Translations under genes and position numbers: made by a program
Notes under the pieces: generated by a model
What the model saw: the letters and a program-made list of their open reading frames with translations, nothing else
Database searches by the model: none
Told to the model about the DNA's origin: nothing
Part shown: positions 1-13,118 of the stretch, piece by piece
Position numbering within the stretch: position 1 is the stretch's first letter
How the letters are laid out: each line of letters starts with the position of its first letter
From: Cloeon dipterum
Taxonomy: Eukaryota; Arthropoda; Insecta; Ephemeroptera; Baetidae
Assembly (NCBI RefSeq): GCF_949628265.1
Contig: NC_088790.1
Coordinates: 8,312,545-8,376,544 of the forward strand
DNA length: 64,000 nt
Direction: 5' to 3'

Positions 1-1431
1 TCAAAATGCGGGAATTCGTTGGTGATGCTATCGCATCGGTTGATTTTCAAAGCATCTTTCTCGTCTGCAATAAAAATCGGTCAGAAACCATTAAACATAT
101 TCTGTGTTGAGTTAAATACCAGTGAAACTTCTATCAGTCTGCGGAGAGTTGCTACGACTGTTCCCTTGTAGGGGCTTGACTTTGGAAAAGAACACGTCCA
201 AGGGGCCTCTGACTGACGAAGACCCAGAGGCCAGCGCGCCCAATTTGTTTTCCTTGTCATCTGTCTTCTGCTCTCCATTCTGTATCACGTCCATTGGTTC
301 AGCTTTGTTTTGTAATGATCCATTGATATCCTGAAACAATTGTTTTTATCCAGTCATCATTTTGAAATGAAACGGCATTTAAATCCATGAGAGGAATCGA
401 TAACAATCTTGAAATAACGCAGTTATCAAGTTGTATAAAGAGAAGATAATGTTACACCTCAAGTCTACAGATAAAGGCACTTCTAAGTTTGAACACGATT
501 TGACGGTGAATGGATGAATGAAAAACAAATACCTCGGTGGAATCTTGGGCATTGTTTGATATCTGAGGTTCAAAACAAAGAAGGCGCCTTATCTAATGTT
601 CGCGAAAAATGACAAAACACCTCTAAAACGCCAATAAAATTATTTTTGTTGGAGTAAAAAAAACTTCCTGAAAGAGCAATTTCGCTTACCAGCTCAATTT
701 GTGACTGTAACTCCCTCGCTATTCGCTCGTCCTCCTCTTCCCTTCTCTTTAAACTGTCCTCCTCTTCCTAAAAAATGACAAAATGCACCTCACTCAACTC
801 AATTCAACGACGCAGTTGAAATTGCGAAACAGCAAATCAATAGACAAGTGCGAGCTTGTACACACACGACTAGATAAAATGTTAAGTGTCGTACCTGCAA
901 CTGCATGATGAGTTCGACCGAGGCTTTTTCCTCGGCCTCTTGCCGCTGCTTTAGCTCTACCTCGAGTTTGGCCTGGCTCGTCTCGAACTCCTTCCTGATT
1001 TCACCAGGCTGGCTGATTTTGACTGGCGCTGGCCCTGATCCCTCGAGCACTGCAAATAGGCAACAAGGTCGCCAAGGTTAAGTTTACGTCCGAGCAAGGT
1101 TATATTATGCGTGTATACAATTCGATCAGCTCAACTCACCGTCTTCCAAGCAATCGTCTTCGCCTTTTTGTTTCATTGCGACGTAATCGGCGTAGTTTCG
1201 CTGGATGTGCTCCCAGAGTTTCGCATTCACCAGGCTGCCTTCCTTCCTTTCCTTGCGCAACCACGCGCCGACTCTTTTCCGACACATCGGGCAAGTGAGG
1301 TTGGCCATTTCCATGGAGCCGTCGAAGCACTCAAGGCACAACGCATGTTTGCAAGGCAGCGTAACTGGCTCCACCAGAATGCCTCGGCAGATCGGGCAGA
1401 TCAGTTTTTCCAGGGTCAGATTCTTAAACAT
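1..1431 (-). CDS. RNF168: RNF168-like RING-type E3 ubiquitin ligase (3' end off window)
   Basis: Read on the minus strand as exons 1431-1140, 1049-895, 767-690, 562-533, 330-120 and 64-<1; all junctions keep frame. The chosen start (1429-1431) begins MFKN; an in-frame upstream ATG at 1471-1473 is also possible. A C3HC4 RING lies at about residues 12-50 (CPIC, CKHALC, CPMC), followed by the leucine-rich stretch LVNAKLWEHIQ that also follows the RING in vertebrate RNF168. Exon 2 carries a PGEIRKEFE segment, and exon 3 ends in an acidic-helical EEEDERIARELQ stretch that resembles the ubiquitin-binding MIU motif. Known family role: recruited to DNA double-strand breaks to ubiquitinate histone H2A. 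I infer the same nuclear role here. RNF169 is the main alternative name. The C-terminus is missing because the gene leaves the window. It is head to head with the first Tpr gene. Confidence 0.85.
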
Positions 1432-2013
1432 TTTGCAGCCCTCTCCGACACATAGGGCCCCGTCGATGTGCAAAATTTCGCCAATTCAAACGTCACAATT
1501 GAGAATGAACTTTTCCCTCCAGCTGGGGCTCTGATTGATAAACATCCGTCAAAGCAGCACCACCAGCGCCACTCTCCGTGCAAGTATTAGCAGGAAACCC
1601 CGTAAGGTTAGCATTGTCTGCGAATGTGGCCGCAGCGGGCAGCACCGTTTGCGCGTCGTAAACACAGTACGCATGCGTCGCCTACTAATGGATAGTACGA
1701 AAACGTAGCACGGCAAAGCGAAAACCAGATGGAGCTCGAATCAATGAACTTAAAAATGGATGACAAGCTGCTTGAGCAGCACGTCGCACAGGTTGCGCGC
1801 CACTAGCGCTAAACAAAGACGCAGCGGTTAGCGCTATAATCAAAATCATAAAATCAACACACGGCGCCGAACAAATTTTGGTTGAATCGCGCTCCCACAC
1901 AACGATAATTTGCGGTGAAGATTGCTGTGCTGTTATTTCAAGAATTCAGTTCTTCCTGCCATAGAGAATTTAGCGTAATGTCCTGAGAATTGGTCTGATT
2001 ACTCTGATTCATA
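1432..2013. promoter_or_regulatory. Shared upstream region of RNF168-like and Tpr-1 genes
   Basis: This stretch of about 580 bp separates two divergent start codons (1431 on minus, 2014 on plus). It holds no supported exon and must contain both 5' UTRs and both promoters. I see no clear TATA box that would decide a start. Calling it a bidirectional promoter is inference from the geometry alone. Confidence 0.5.
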
Positions 2014-5000
2014 ATGGACCCGAAGAAAGACCAAGAACAAGAGGTTGCGGTGTCGGACGACGACGGGCCTGAACAGGAGGACGCCGAATCTGAGCCACAG
2101 AACCCTGAAGACGATGGTTCAGATTACGATGACGATGATGATGACGACGTTGAGCAAGTGGAAGATGAGGAAGACGACACAGAGGAGAGATATTCGGCAC
2201 GGGCTCAGCCACCTTCTCGAAGTCGCAGTCCGATTGAGGTCGAGGTTCTTAGCAGCGATGATGAGGAAGAGCCGCCTGCACAGGCGTCTTCGCAAACTGC
2301 CCGAAGCAGTTCCCCTAAAGATTTAGAGCAGTCGTCTCAGATGACCGAGGAAGAGGATCCCACTGACGAGGATGAAGATGAAGAAGAGGAGATGCAGCAA
2401 GAAGTCTACGAGTCGTACGAGGAGTCTGCGGCTTCTGATGAGGAACAAAGCGAGGAGGAAAATCGCCTTCATATTTCTGAGCAAGATAGAGAAGAGCCAG
2501 GTTCGCCTGAAAAAAACGAAGAGGTCGAGGAAATGGAAAGCGAGCAAAAAGAGCCTGAATCTGACGTTGACTACCAGTTCTCCAAACCCTTTGAGCCCAC
2601 AGAACCGCTTGACTTGCCTGTGATGGATCCGCTGACTCAATACTTAATGGACAGCGTTGAAGAACTCAAGGTGTTACCTGATTACGTACTCACCAAGCTG
2701 ACAAATATTTGGGCTTCCAAGGATAGAGAGTTGAAAAACCTTAGAGAACAATTGTCAGGTTGGTTTCAAACAATTTGTACATTCATATATTTCTTTATTG
2801 CTCTATTTTTTATTTTACAGTTAACAGTGAGGAAGCTTCAACCTCAAGGATTGCAGACTTGGAAGAAACCCTTCAGTCAGAAGTAGCACCAGTGGAGCAA
2901 ACCGTGGAAGCCCTTAATGATGCGCTTCTGAAGTGAGCATTTTAATTTCCTTCACAACATATTTCCACTTAACATTTGTTTGCAGGAAACACAGAGAGTT
3001 GAAAATCTTGCACTTGCAAAGAGATGGCATCCAGTTGAGGGAGAAAGAGTTGTTGAGGCAGCTTAGATGCAAAGATGAGGAAGTGCAACGAATTGTCTCT
3101 GAAAACGCGAGCTTGAGTGCCCAACTTAACAGTGCGATTACTTCAAAGTGTGATGCTCTTTTGAAGATGCAGAATATCGAAGGAAGAGAAATCCAATTGA
3201 ACAACAAGTGAGTGATTATCTAGATTTCACAATGTTCAATCTATTTATTGTCTTGCTAAGGGAATGGAGACTGGACCAAGAAAACGCCTCATATAGATCC
3301 AACTTAAAAAATATGACTGAAAAGCTGGACTTGCATACTCGTGAATTGACCCAATTGAAGCACGAGACCTCTGTCAAGATAACTGACTTGGAAATTCAAC
3401 TGAGAGAATCTAAAAAAGAGGTGAATAATTGTTACTGATAAAGTGTTGCTCAATTTAACCATGAATAAAATTATAGGCTGAAGAGTCGGAGAAACTTGCC
3501 TCATACCTAAAAGAGGCACTAGCGCAAAAGGAGCGCAAAGTGGAAAATCTCCAAGAAAAGCTTAGGGATGTCAGAGACGCTGAAATTTCTTTGCAGGAGG
3601 CCCACAATCAAGAGATTCAAGCCAAGACCAGAATGGCAAAGTTATATGAGGGTAAATAATTATGTGCTCCCGACCTTCATATTTAACAAAACATAATGTT
3701 GAACAGAGCAAACTTCTGATTCCGACAAAATCATCACCGAGTACATCGCCACAATAAAAGATCTACAGAGCACTGTGAAGGAAGCTGTTGAGAAATGCGG
3801 AGAGCTGGAAACCAGGGCTGAGACTGAAAAAGCTAGTTACGAACAAGAAATCAGCCAGAAGAATAAGATGATTTTTGAAATGCGTGATGAGTTGAAACGT
3901 GCCAACGAGCTGATTGAGCAGCTGAAAGAGGCTGAGATGGAGGAGCAAGTGTCATCAATCGCGCCGTCTGCCTCAACAGCTAGGCACATCATAAACTCAA
4001 AGCTCTCCTTCACTGAAATCTACAACATGTACAAGACCAAGGAGAATGAGCTTGCCCTTGCCAGTGCGGAGATTGAGCACTTGAAGGAAACAATGGAGTT
4101 AGTTGTACGAGAGGTAAGCATTTGTATTTATCTTCAGATTTAATGGCAAAATCAAATTTTGACCTGAAGGATTTGGTGTCGGATGGTTCAAACAAGACCA
4201 GTAACACGGCTACTTACTTAACTTTTTTCACTAAATCAGTAATGGGTTGTAACAAATATTTAACAAATAATTAGTCAAATGACACATCAATTTCATCTAG
4301 TTTTGGGCAGGGGGAACTCTGAGATCGCGGCTACAGGGTTGGGAAATCTGGTGTTCAAACTTCATGCCGCAATTTAGAGTTTATTTGAATTATAATTATT
4401 ACTCTGCACAACTGCTTGGAATGAAATTTAGTTTATCTTTACTCTCAGAAATTACAGTACATTATTACATCAATTAATTGGAAAATAAATTTGTAATTTA
4501 ATTAGAATATCTGATTAAAGACAATTTGGAATCGAGAATTCTGGAACTTATTTGGGAAACTTAATTTTATGCTCATTTTCATATCTACAGGTCGAGGAAA
4601 AGGCTCCAATCATCAGCAAGGACAAAGAAATTCTGAACATGACGCAGGCAGAAAATGAGAGAATCCTGGGTGATTATGACAAGGTGGCCAAAGAACTGGT
4701 GCTTGCCAAAGAAGAAACCCGACAGATCAGGCAAAATGCCGGTCTGTACAAGAGAGACAATGAGCGAAAGGATGTCCAAATTGCTGACTTGAGCAAGCAG
4801 GTGGGATTTATATTTTTTTATATTAGAATTGTAGAATTTAACTGTTGAATGTTAGGTTGTGGTGCTTCTTCGCGAAGTCGAGGCTCTAACATCAAGGCGG
4901 CCAATGATGCGTGCGAACCTCAATCAAAGCTTTGACGTCTATGCGAGCATGACTCCAAGTCAAATGCTGACTCAGCGTCTTGTACCGTTCAGAGACATCG

Positions 5001-8000
5001 AAGAGTTGCAAAGCAGAAATCTGGAGCTGCTGGCCATTGTCCGAGATTTGACCCAGCAAGCTGAGGAAGCTGCGCAGATGAAAGAAAGTGGAATGGTAAG
5101 TCTGTTGTATGTTGCTTTGATCGAATTTTATTAAAAATTCATTGCTCAGGACCTTGTGACGTTATCAAATCAGCTAGAAAAGGCCCTTGAAGAGCTGAAA
5201 GAGCTGAAGGACAAAGAGAAGCAACACACACTCCTCATTGAGCAACTCACAGAACAAAGAAACCAGTTCAGAGAAATATCTCAGTCAGGCAAAGGATTCC
5301 AAGACACTGGTGTATCTCCTATGAAATTCGTAAGGTTTTTGTTTCCCAATTTAGCTTAATTTTAACGTTTTTTGTGATTCAGGATGCTTCTCCAATGAAG
5401 AGAACTTTCATTCCCTCTCTTGAGGATCGCGAACTGAAAGCCAAACTGCTCAAGACGCAAGAGTCATTAGCAAAAATCAACCAAGAATTTGATTCATTGA
5501 TCAAGGAGAGAAGCGAGGAATCTGCCAACTACAAAAAGGAGATCGAAAAGCTGAAGCAAAATATCGAGGATAAAAAGTTAGCATTCAGCATTACAAACAT
5601 TAAAGAAACTATTGATCCTTTTGTTTTTTCAGCATTGCTCAAGCCAAGCTGAATGCATTGTGTGAAAATCGTGAGGGCAAACTTGCCAACGCCCAAGACA
5701 AGGTGAAAGAACTCACCAAGCAGATTGAGTCGCTGGAGTCCAAGTGCAAGGCGCAGACTGAATGTGTGACAAGTGAAACTAAGGTACGTGTAAATTATAT
5801 TGTGTGGATATCGTGATATATAACATGGAGTAGAAGCGGCAAGAGCTGCTGAATGAGATGAATCACGTGCGCTGCAACCTGAATCGTTGCGAGGCGACTT
5901 TGAGCAAGACTCGCACTGAGCTGGAGAGTGCCAGATCCAAGGAAGAGGCTCTCAAGAAGGAATGCGAAACTTGGAAGAAATCCTTTGAGGAGCGTGGCTC
6001 AATTCAAGCCTCTGTTGAACAAATGAGACTGGCTTTGGAAAGGTCCAGGAATGAGGGAAGTGAAATTTTGATCCGCCAACTTGATGAGGCTAGACTTGAG
6101 GCAGCAAGTTTGCGAAAGCGGCTTCAGGTAATGTCAAAATTTAAGTGACACACCAATTTAAATAGCTGACAACCTAGATAGGAGTGCTTCAAATATGCTA
6201 ATATGATAAAACCAAGAATTGAATCGCATAAAATCAAAATAATTCTTGTCATTGAAATTCATTTGGTTGGGTTGTAGGAGGAGACCAAGAGGTATGGAGA
6301 GGAGTTGAACCAACTGAAACTCGCTCTCGACCAAGAAAGAGAAAACGTGCTTAAGGAACGCGCAAGCACAGAGCAAGTGTGTGACGAAAAGCTGGTCGTT
6401 CAGGCACAACTCTCTCAAGCATTGCGTGATGTACAAGCACTGAGGGCCCACAGGAACCCCAGCGTGGACTCTTCAATTCAGACTGAAGTGTTTGGTATGT
6501 TTTAAAATGTTTATTGAAACCCTTTTTATTATATCGATAACTGCATATTTAGTGAGTGAGGAGGTTGTCAGAGAGAAGATTATGGCCCAGCGTGCTTCCG
6601 AGTACGAGGTGTTGGTTGAGTCTCTGAAGTCTGAACTTGACCAAGCCAAGAAGAAGGCTTTGGAGTTCAAAAACATCGCAGATGCTACAGAGCGAAGTTC
6701 TGTTGAGCTGAAAGAAGCTCTTGAAACTGCCCAGACAGATGCGAAACAGAGGTACATAAATCAGCGATTGATCAGGGTTGGTAATATATCATCTCTTGAA
6801 CAGCAAAGAGACTTTTGAAGAAAGTGAGAAGCAAACAAAATTAAAGATCGAGCAGTTGGTGTCTAAGCTAGCTGAAGCGCAGGCAAAGGTACAAACTGCT
6901 AGCGCAGAAGCCACTCACCAGCTGGACATAGTGAAGCAACAGTTGCAGGAGGTTCAAGCGGAAAAACAAAGACTGCAATACATTGTCGAGGAGAGCCAGG
7001 TGAATTATTTTTAAATGTTTTTTTGTGTTGCTCAATACTTAGGTATTTTTGCTGCCTAAATTAGGTTCTAAAGAGTGCTTTGGCTGCTGCTGAGGAGGAG
7101 TCCAGACGCATTGGCGAACGCCTCACGCACGAAACGGAGCAGAACATGAAAAATATGGAGAGCATTGAGGCACTCAAATGCGAAATAATCGTTGTTGCTG
7201 CTGACAAGGCGGCTGTTGTGTAAGTTTTCGTCTTAATAATAATTTTTATTTTATTAAAACCGAAATATCAGTGATGAGCTTGAAGAATACAAACGCCTGG
7301 TTTCTCAATTTGAAATCGACCTGGAGGAAAAGGAGAGGTGCTTGGCAGAAGCCAATTCTGGGCATGAGCTAGAGAAGCAGCAAATCAAGGAGCACAACGA
7401 AGCCCTGCACAATCAACTGCAAACGATGGGTGCTGAGTTGAGCGCTCTGAAGCAGGGCACTCTGTCTGAGAGGAGCATGTTCTTGGGCGAAGGAGCCAGT
7501 CAGCTAAATCTCAGCAAGCAAGTCAATAAAGCAACAAACCTATAAAGATACTAATTTTTTCCACAGCATCTCTGTTGATGACTCACAGTCTTCGGAACAA
7601 CTGATGCAGGTCATCAAGCATTTACGAAGAGAAAAAGACTCTCTCTCTCTTCAGTGCGAGGAGTTCAGGGTCAAATGGGCTGAAGCAAAGGCCAGGTCTG
7701 AAGCTCTTGACCAACAGGTAGGACTCACAAAATTTAAGGAGCTCCCAAACTTAAACATTCCCAAAGTTGGAGGAGGCGGCCAGACGTTCTGCATTGGATA
7801 CTCCAGAGGGTCCGGAACTGGTGACCAGGGCCAGATACGAGGAACTGCTTCGAAAAATTGAGATGATGGATGCTCTGAGCGAATCCGCAAAACTGAAGCG
7901 GGAGGCGTGCACTGAACTGCAGAAGGCCAACACGGAGTTGGAGACTAGAATCCGATCGCTACTGCAAGAAGTCACGGATGCCCAGGCACAAGCTAGGAAG

Positions 8001-11000
8001 TACGAGGCAATGGCTGGCTCATTGCAGGTAAATAGAAATTTAAATGCGATATTAAACGCTGTCCATTTAGTTAAAATATATTCAAAAATTAGATTTTAAG
8101 CCGTTAGTGCCCTTATTTGTACAATCAGTACAACTCATTGATAAAATATTTTATTTTCTCCAAGGCCGACTTAGTGGCTGTGAGAGGAGAGACAGAAAGA
8201 TGGCGAACTTGTGCCAACCAACTAACTGAAAAGGCTAATCAAGCCAACCCAGAGGAACTGAAGAGACTGCTGCAGGAGCGAGAAAACTTGCAGAAGCAGT
8301 TGCATTCCGAGCGGGAAGCGTTGAGCAAGGAACGGGAGGAAGGCAAAAAAATAAAGGCCGCTCTCGCTGAAAAGGAGCAGCAATTAACTAGCCTTCGAAC
8401 CGAAGCCACTCAGACCAAGACCAATCTGGCCAAGATCACAGAGGAGCACACTAAACTAACCGCTGCTAACAAAGAACTTGGCGACAAGCACAAAGATCTG
8501 GCTTCGAAGGAACTGACTGTTCGACGAATAGCCAAGAAGTACAAGACTCAGTATGACAATCTCTTGGTGGAAGTGAAAAAGAAAGAGGAATCCAGCGCAA
8601 GCTCTAACGCCGCTGATGCGGAGCAAATTAAGGAATTGCAAGAAAAGCTAAAAACATCTGAGACAAGAGCCGAGGAGTTGGAATCCAAGGTGCAAGAGCT
8701 GGAAGCTAAGATTCAAGATAATGACTCGCAGGTCAGAATTTGCAAATTTATTATATTTTGTTTTGAATTTCATAACATTTATATTACAATCTAGTATTCG
8801 ACGAAGCAAAGTGAACTCGATCAGCTGCAGGAAGAGATTAACAGTATAAAGCAGAAGGGTGACAAACTGAAGGAGTTTTTGACTCAGGCCAGGAAATCCA
8901 TTGCTGAGAAAAACAATCAGTGCGAAGAATTGAAGAAAGAAGTGAAAATCCTGTCTGATGCTCGAAATCAGCTAGTTCAACACAATGGTAATTTAGTTCA
9001 AACACACCCATCTCACGCAATGTGTGACCAATGTCACTTTTCAGATGAGTACAGATCAAGAACAACTGCTCTACAGAGCAACTATGAGGGTAAAATTGCC
9101 AGGCTCGAAAAGGAGAAACAGGAATTGCTAGCTCAGTTGGAAACGCTGCATTCCGCGCAGCAGCACCAACCTCAGCAAGATGTTGAGATGCCAAAAGTTC
9201 AGGAGGAAAAGCCCCAGTCATCTCCTCAAATAGAGATTCAGGTAATTTTAAAAACATTTGTAGATATTGAGGTTCGTTTTGGAATGAATTGATGCAAATG
9301 ATAGAAGTAATACAGACTATTTAAATTTTGATCTTAACATTCACTATCTTTCGGTTTGGTCTCAACCTAATCCGAGTTTTAAAATCTTAAAATATTTAAC
9401 AGCAGGCCTCAACAAGTGATGCAAAGAGCCTGACGCGAACTGCCAACGTTCCTCCTTTGTTCACCGCTCAAGGCCGTGGACGTGGACAAGTAAATATCAA
9501 GCGACTCTTTTTTAGCCTTAAATTTTTGTCTTGCGCAAACTTGTAAATAACAAAATTAATTTCAGTCAGTTGTGGTTACTCCGACCACCCGCGGTACGCC
9601 GACTGCCCTTCTGAAGCCAATGCAATCTGAGAGCGGCCAGGTGCAGGCGCCGACAAGCAGCGCCGTCGCTGAGTCCAGCACCTCTAGCGCGCGTGCACCG
9701 ACCACCACCGTCAGGAGCACTGCCAAGGTGGAGAACCAGCCAGTGGAAGCCGCATCCACCAGCATGGAGGGGCAGGAGGACGTGCCTACGCTGCTTGTCC
9801 GCCCGCATGAGGTGCACCCAGCAGTCTCTTCAAGCCAGACGCCGGCTGCCTCGAGCCATTCACAGGCAGCAATCAGCAGCCATATCACCCTGAAGAGGAC
9901 ACGTGACTCTGTGTCCCCTATGCCTCAGGAGGAGGAACCCAGAGTGAGTTAATTTCTGTAAAATGACAAATTTTCTTTAAAGCCGAGGATAGTTTTGCTT
10001 GAGCAAAGATTTTCATTTAAAAATTTAAACGTCTTTAAATGCTTTACCAAACTGAAATGTGCTCTTAGGTTTCATTTTTTACTAAGGATAAAATTTAGTG
10101 TGGAAACAAACTGCTTGACCTCAAATTATTTTCAGGGAATTAAAAATGCTATTGTATTATTTCCAGACTAAACAATTAAAGAGTGAGGTTGATTCAGCTA
10201 GTGCTGCTGTAGAAGAAATTGATGAAGAGCCCAGCTCTTCCCATAATGAAATGAGTGAAGAGGACGTGATATTCGTTGAAGATGAATATGCAGGCACTGA
10301 TAATGAGGTAGATTTTTTACATCTTTTGTTACTGGGCGTTGTTCATATTTATTTATACCCTAGATGCAGGCCAATGCTGATGAGGAGGCGATTGAGGACG
10401 TTGAAGATGAGGAAGAAGAGGATGAAGAATCGAAAGAGGAGGAGGGAAACCTTGAAGGGGAAAATGACGAAAATGAAGACGGAGATGAGGATAAGCGAGA
10501 TGGTGATGGAGCAGCTCAGAAATTCCTAGAGGTAATGGACTTTGTTGAAGGTGTCGCTGTTTCTAAAAAAATATTGCAGAAGCCTGAAGAGGAAGCTGAA
10601 GGTAATGCTGATGAAGACGAAATTTTGACTGGTGAGGACCAAACGATGGAGCCTCAAGAGGGACAGGTTGAGGATGTGGAAGATGACAATGAAGTGCTCA
10701 TTGAAGGTACAATCGAAATTTATTTTACTTTTGTTAATAGTGTTTATATTGAAGAGGGAAAATTTTCAAATTCCTTTTTGTAAAATTCTGACTTATAGCA
10801 TTGTTCAATTAAGTGCGTGAATGACGGAAACTGGATCACTTAATTCCTTATTTTCAGATGAAGAAGAAAGTGCCCCAGCTGCCGTTGTTGAGAATGAGCC
10901 ACCACTTGAACAGCAGCAGGTTAATGTTGCTGTACCCCTGGCCCCGGTTGGTCAGCAGCCACCCCCACCAGCACTGGTGAGAACCAAGCAGGCAATGTCC

Positions 11001-12453
11001 TAACAAAAAGCTAACTTTTGAAAACAGTCGCAGCATCATGCCTTTGAAGAGTTGGGAGATTTTGGAATAGTTCCATCGACGCCCACGCTGTTTGCCCGCC
11101 AAAATGTGTTCAGCGAGGCGGTCGGATCGGCCCCTCAAGTTCCTCAAGTTAGTGCCGGCTTGCAGACCCAAGAGGCAGGCCCTTCTCATTCCAGTGGTAT
11201 AATTAATTTGTTGCATTCAAACAATTTGATTGACTATTATTTGCAATTCAGCCCCTGAGGCACACTCAGCTGATCGCTTGGAGGTTGCCGAGGAGAGCAC
11301 AGGAAGAAGCGTTCCCACCACGCCTCTCATGACTTCGCCACCAGAAAACATCCCAGAAGGTGACGATGAGGGGGTTAATCGTGTCAATCAGATTGATGAT
11401 GTGATCGAGATCGAGGATGACAACGAAGGCATCATCATTGTTATGAGCGACCAGCCCAGCTCCAGCTCTGCTGTCCCTTCCATCAGTGTCACAGCCCCTG
11501 CTGGTGGACCAGTTGGTAATAACAAAATTTAAGGTCAATTTTTCCACATTCAATCCATTGACACAGTAAATTATTTCTGAGAAAAACCTGCAAACAAATT
11601 TTTTTTTAAAAGGGAAAAGATGCGTGTTAGGCAGGCGTATAAGAAAAAAAGGGTTTTCAGTGTTGTATAATTGAGTCTGCGTCATCAAAATAAATTTAGA
11701 GTATGGTTTTTCAAACGTTTTTCTGGATATTTCGTAACAATTTGGCAGTGAAAAAGAAAAGGTTTGGATAGTGTTTCATAACCCAATTTATTTTACGTTT
11801 TTCTAACTAATTTTTCATATTTCGTAAGTATTACTGCGCTGGAGGTACATACATTTTTTTTTGATAAATAAACTACCTTGGTTTTTCTTAATATCCTGGA
11901 CTCAATTCACAAAACTGGAACAAATTTGCACTGTGTGCAGACTTAATATTTTTTTAATTATCTCTACTGATTTCACAATGGCTACTCCCACTGCCAAAAA
12001 TCAGGTATGAATGACTTACAAATATTGATTAGCCTTGTACAAATCGAGTTATTTTGTCACTCTTAAATATTAGTATCAACTATATTTGTATGTGTCTCAA
12101 AAGAGACTGGGCTTTTTAATATCAAAAAGGTTTCCATTTTAGAAAAATGAAAAATAATCATTTTTGAACTCCCTTTTTACTGTAATAACTAGCAAAATGA
12201 AGACCCAACAATTTCAGCTAGAGGAGTGAATCGAGCCCGTCGCTCTGGAGGAAACTTTGGCCCAGGACGTGCTCGCGCAGCCAGACCAACCCCTATTGTG
12301 TGGGAACCGTCTAGCAGTCAGCAACAGCAGCAGCAGCCGCCGCCACAGCAGGCGACAGCCAGGGGCAGAGCTTCATCCAGCAGGGCTCGTTCAACCCGCT
12401 CAACTCGCGGTGGAAACAGCGGAAGTCCCTTCACGCCGCTCGATTTCATGTGA
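2014..12453 (+). CDS. Tpr: Nuclear basket protein Tpr/Megator, copy 1
   Basis: Exons: 2014-2758, 2821-2932, 2986-3207, 3261-3420, 3477-3651, 3707-4113, 4591-4800, 4856-5095, 5150-5329, 5383-5576, 5633-5783, 5834-6127, 6278-6494, 6553-6751, 6804-6999, 7065-7219, 7272-7517, 7567-7717, 7767-8027, 8165-8731, 8795-8987, 9045-9241, 9403-9489, 9566-9943, 10167-10307, 10364-10531, 10580-10706, 10858-10976, 11028-11196, 11252-11515, 12218-12453. They sum to 7161 nt, 2386 aa, close to vertebrate TPR. After an acidic N-terminal region (about residues 1-195) comes a near-continuous coiled coil to about residue 1690, with TPR landmarks: FTEIYNMYKTKENEL before EEKAPI, then FRDIEELQSRNLELL, then HLRREKD. 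The tail is disordered and S/T/P-rich, with acidic exons, DFGIVPSTPTLF, RSVPTTPL and a basic R/G/Q end. TPR forms the nuclear-pore basket and works in mRNA export and spindle-checkpoint scaffolding. Odd points: the acidic N-terminal extension and one GC-AG intron at 7518. Confidence 0.93.
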
Positions 12454-12492
12454 ACTCAATTTTGTTTTGTTTCTAGTAATATGCTGTAAAAG

Positions 12493-12498
12493 AATAAA
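12493..12498 (+). terminator. Poly(A) signal of Tpr-1
   Basis: A canonical AATAAA sits 40 nt after the stop codon at 12451-12453, the usual place for 3' end formation in a compact genome. Confidence 0.6.
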
Positions 12499-13022
12499 CA
12501 AATCGCATTTTTTAACTTTGATGAACACTAATCAATGCCATTTAATTGCCATAACTCATCCTAAACATTTATTTTCTTTCGGAAAAGAGTTATAACTATA
12601 AGGGAAATAGTTAAAGATCATAGCCAGCTTCATTGAGCCAGGATAATTTTGGGTCACATGATCAGGCGCCAGCCAGTGGGCCAAAGTTGATAGTGCTGGG
12701 GAAAATTTTGGTCTTTGGGCCAGTAAGCATTATTATCTTCACTTTGAACGTTTTGTCAGCCACATCAGCTGCCACCTCAAAATCAATGAGGCTCAAAAAA
12801 TATCAGTTGCGCTTACACTGAATGGAAATCCTATTCAGGTTGCAATTTACCCATTAACAACCATGAATTTAGACTAGCTTCTTGGGATATTCGATTTTTT
12901 TCATTCCAACTGAATTCTCATCTTTAATTTGTATTTTTGTTCTGGGCCTGCAAAGTGGGAATGTTTTTTTCATTTGTTTATGAATAAGGCGAAATTATTA
13001 TATTTTGACAGTTATACACAGA

Positions 13023-13028
13023 TTTATT
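13023..13028 (-). terminator. Poly(A) signal of SA
   Basis: On the minus strand AATAAA lies about 90 nt past the SA stop codon (13119-13121). Confidence 0.6.
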
Positions 13029-13118
13029 CACTAGAAAAGAGATATGAACATGAAACATTACAAGAAATATTTGAAATAATCAATTTATGAAGATGACGGG
13101 TGAGTCTATGGTGTAAAA

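Larger units (their letters stand above)
12454..13118. other. Intergenic, convergent 3' ends of Tpr-1 and SA
   Basis: The stretch between the Tpr-1 stop (plus) and the SA stop (minus) is AT-rich and has no supported exon. It holds the poly(A) signals of both genes. Confidence 0.6.

Noticed and set aside
2045-2640. Overlapping open frames on both strands in the first Tpr-1 exon
   Set aside because: They are shadows of the Asp/Glu codon runs; only the frame starting at 2014 continues in phase into exon 2.
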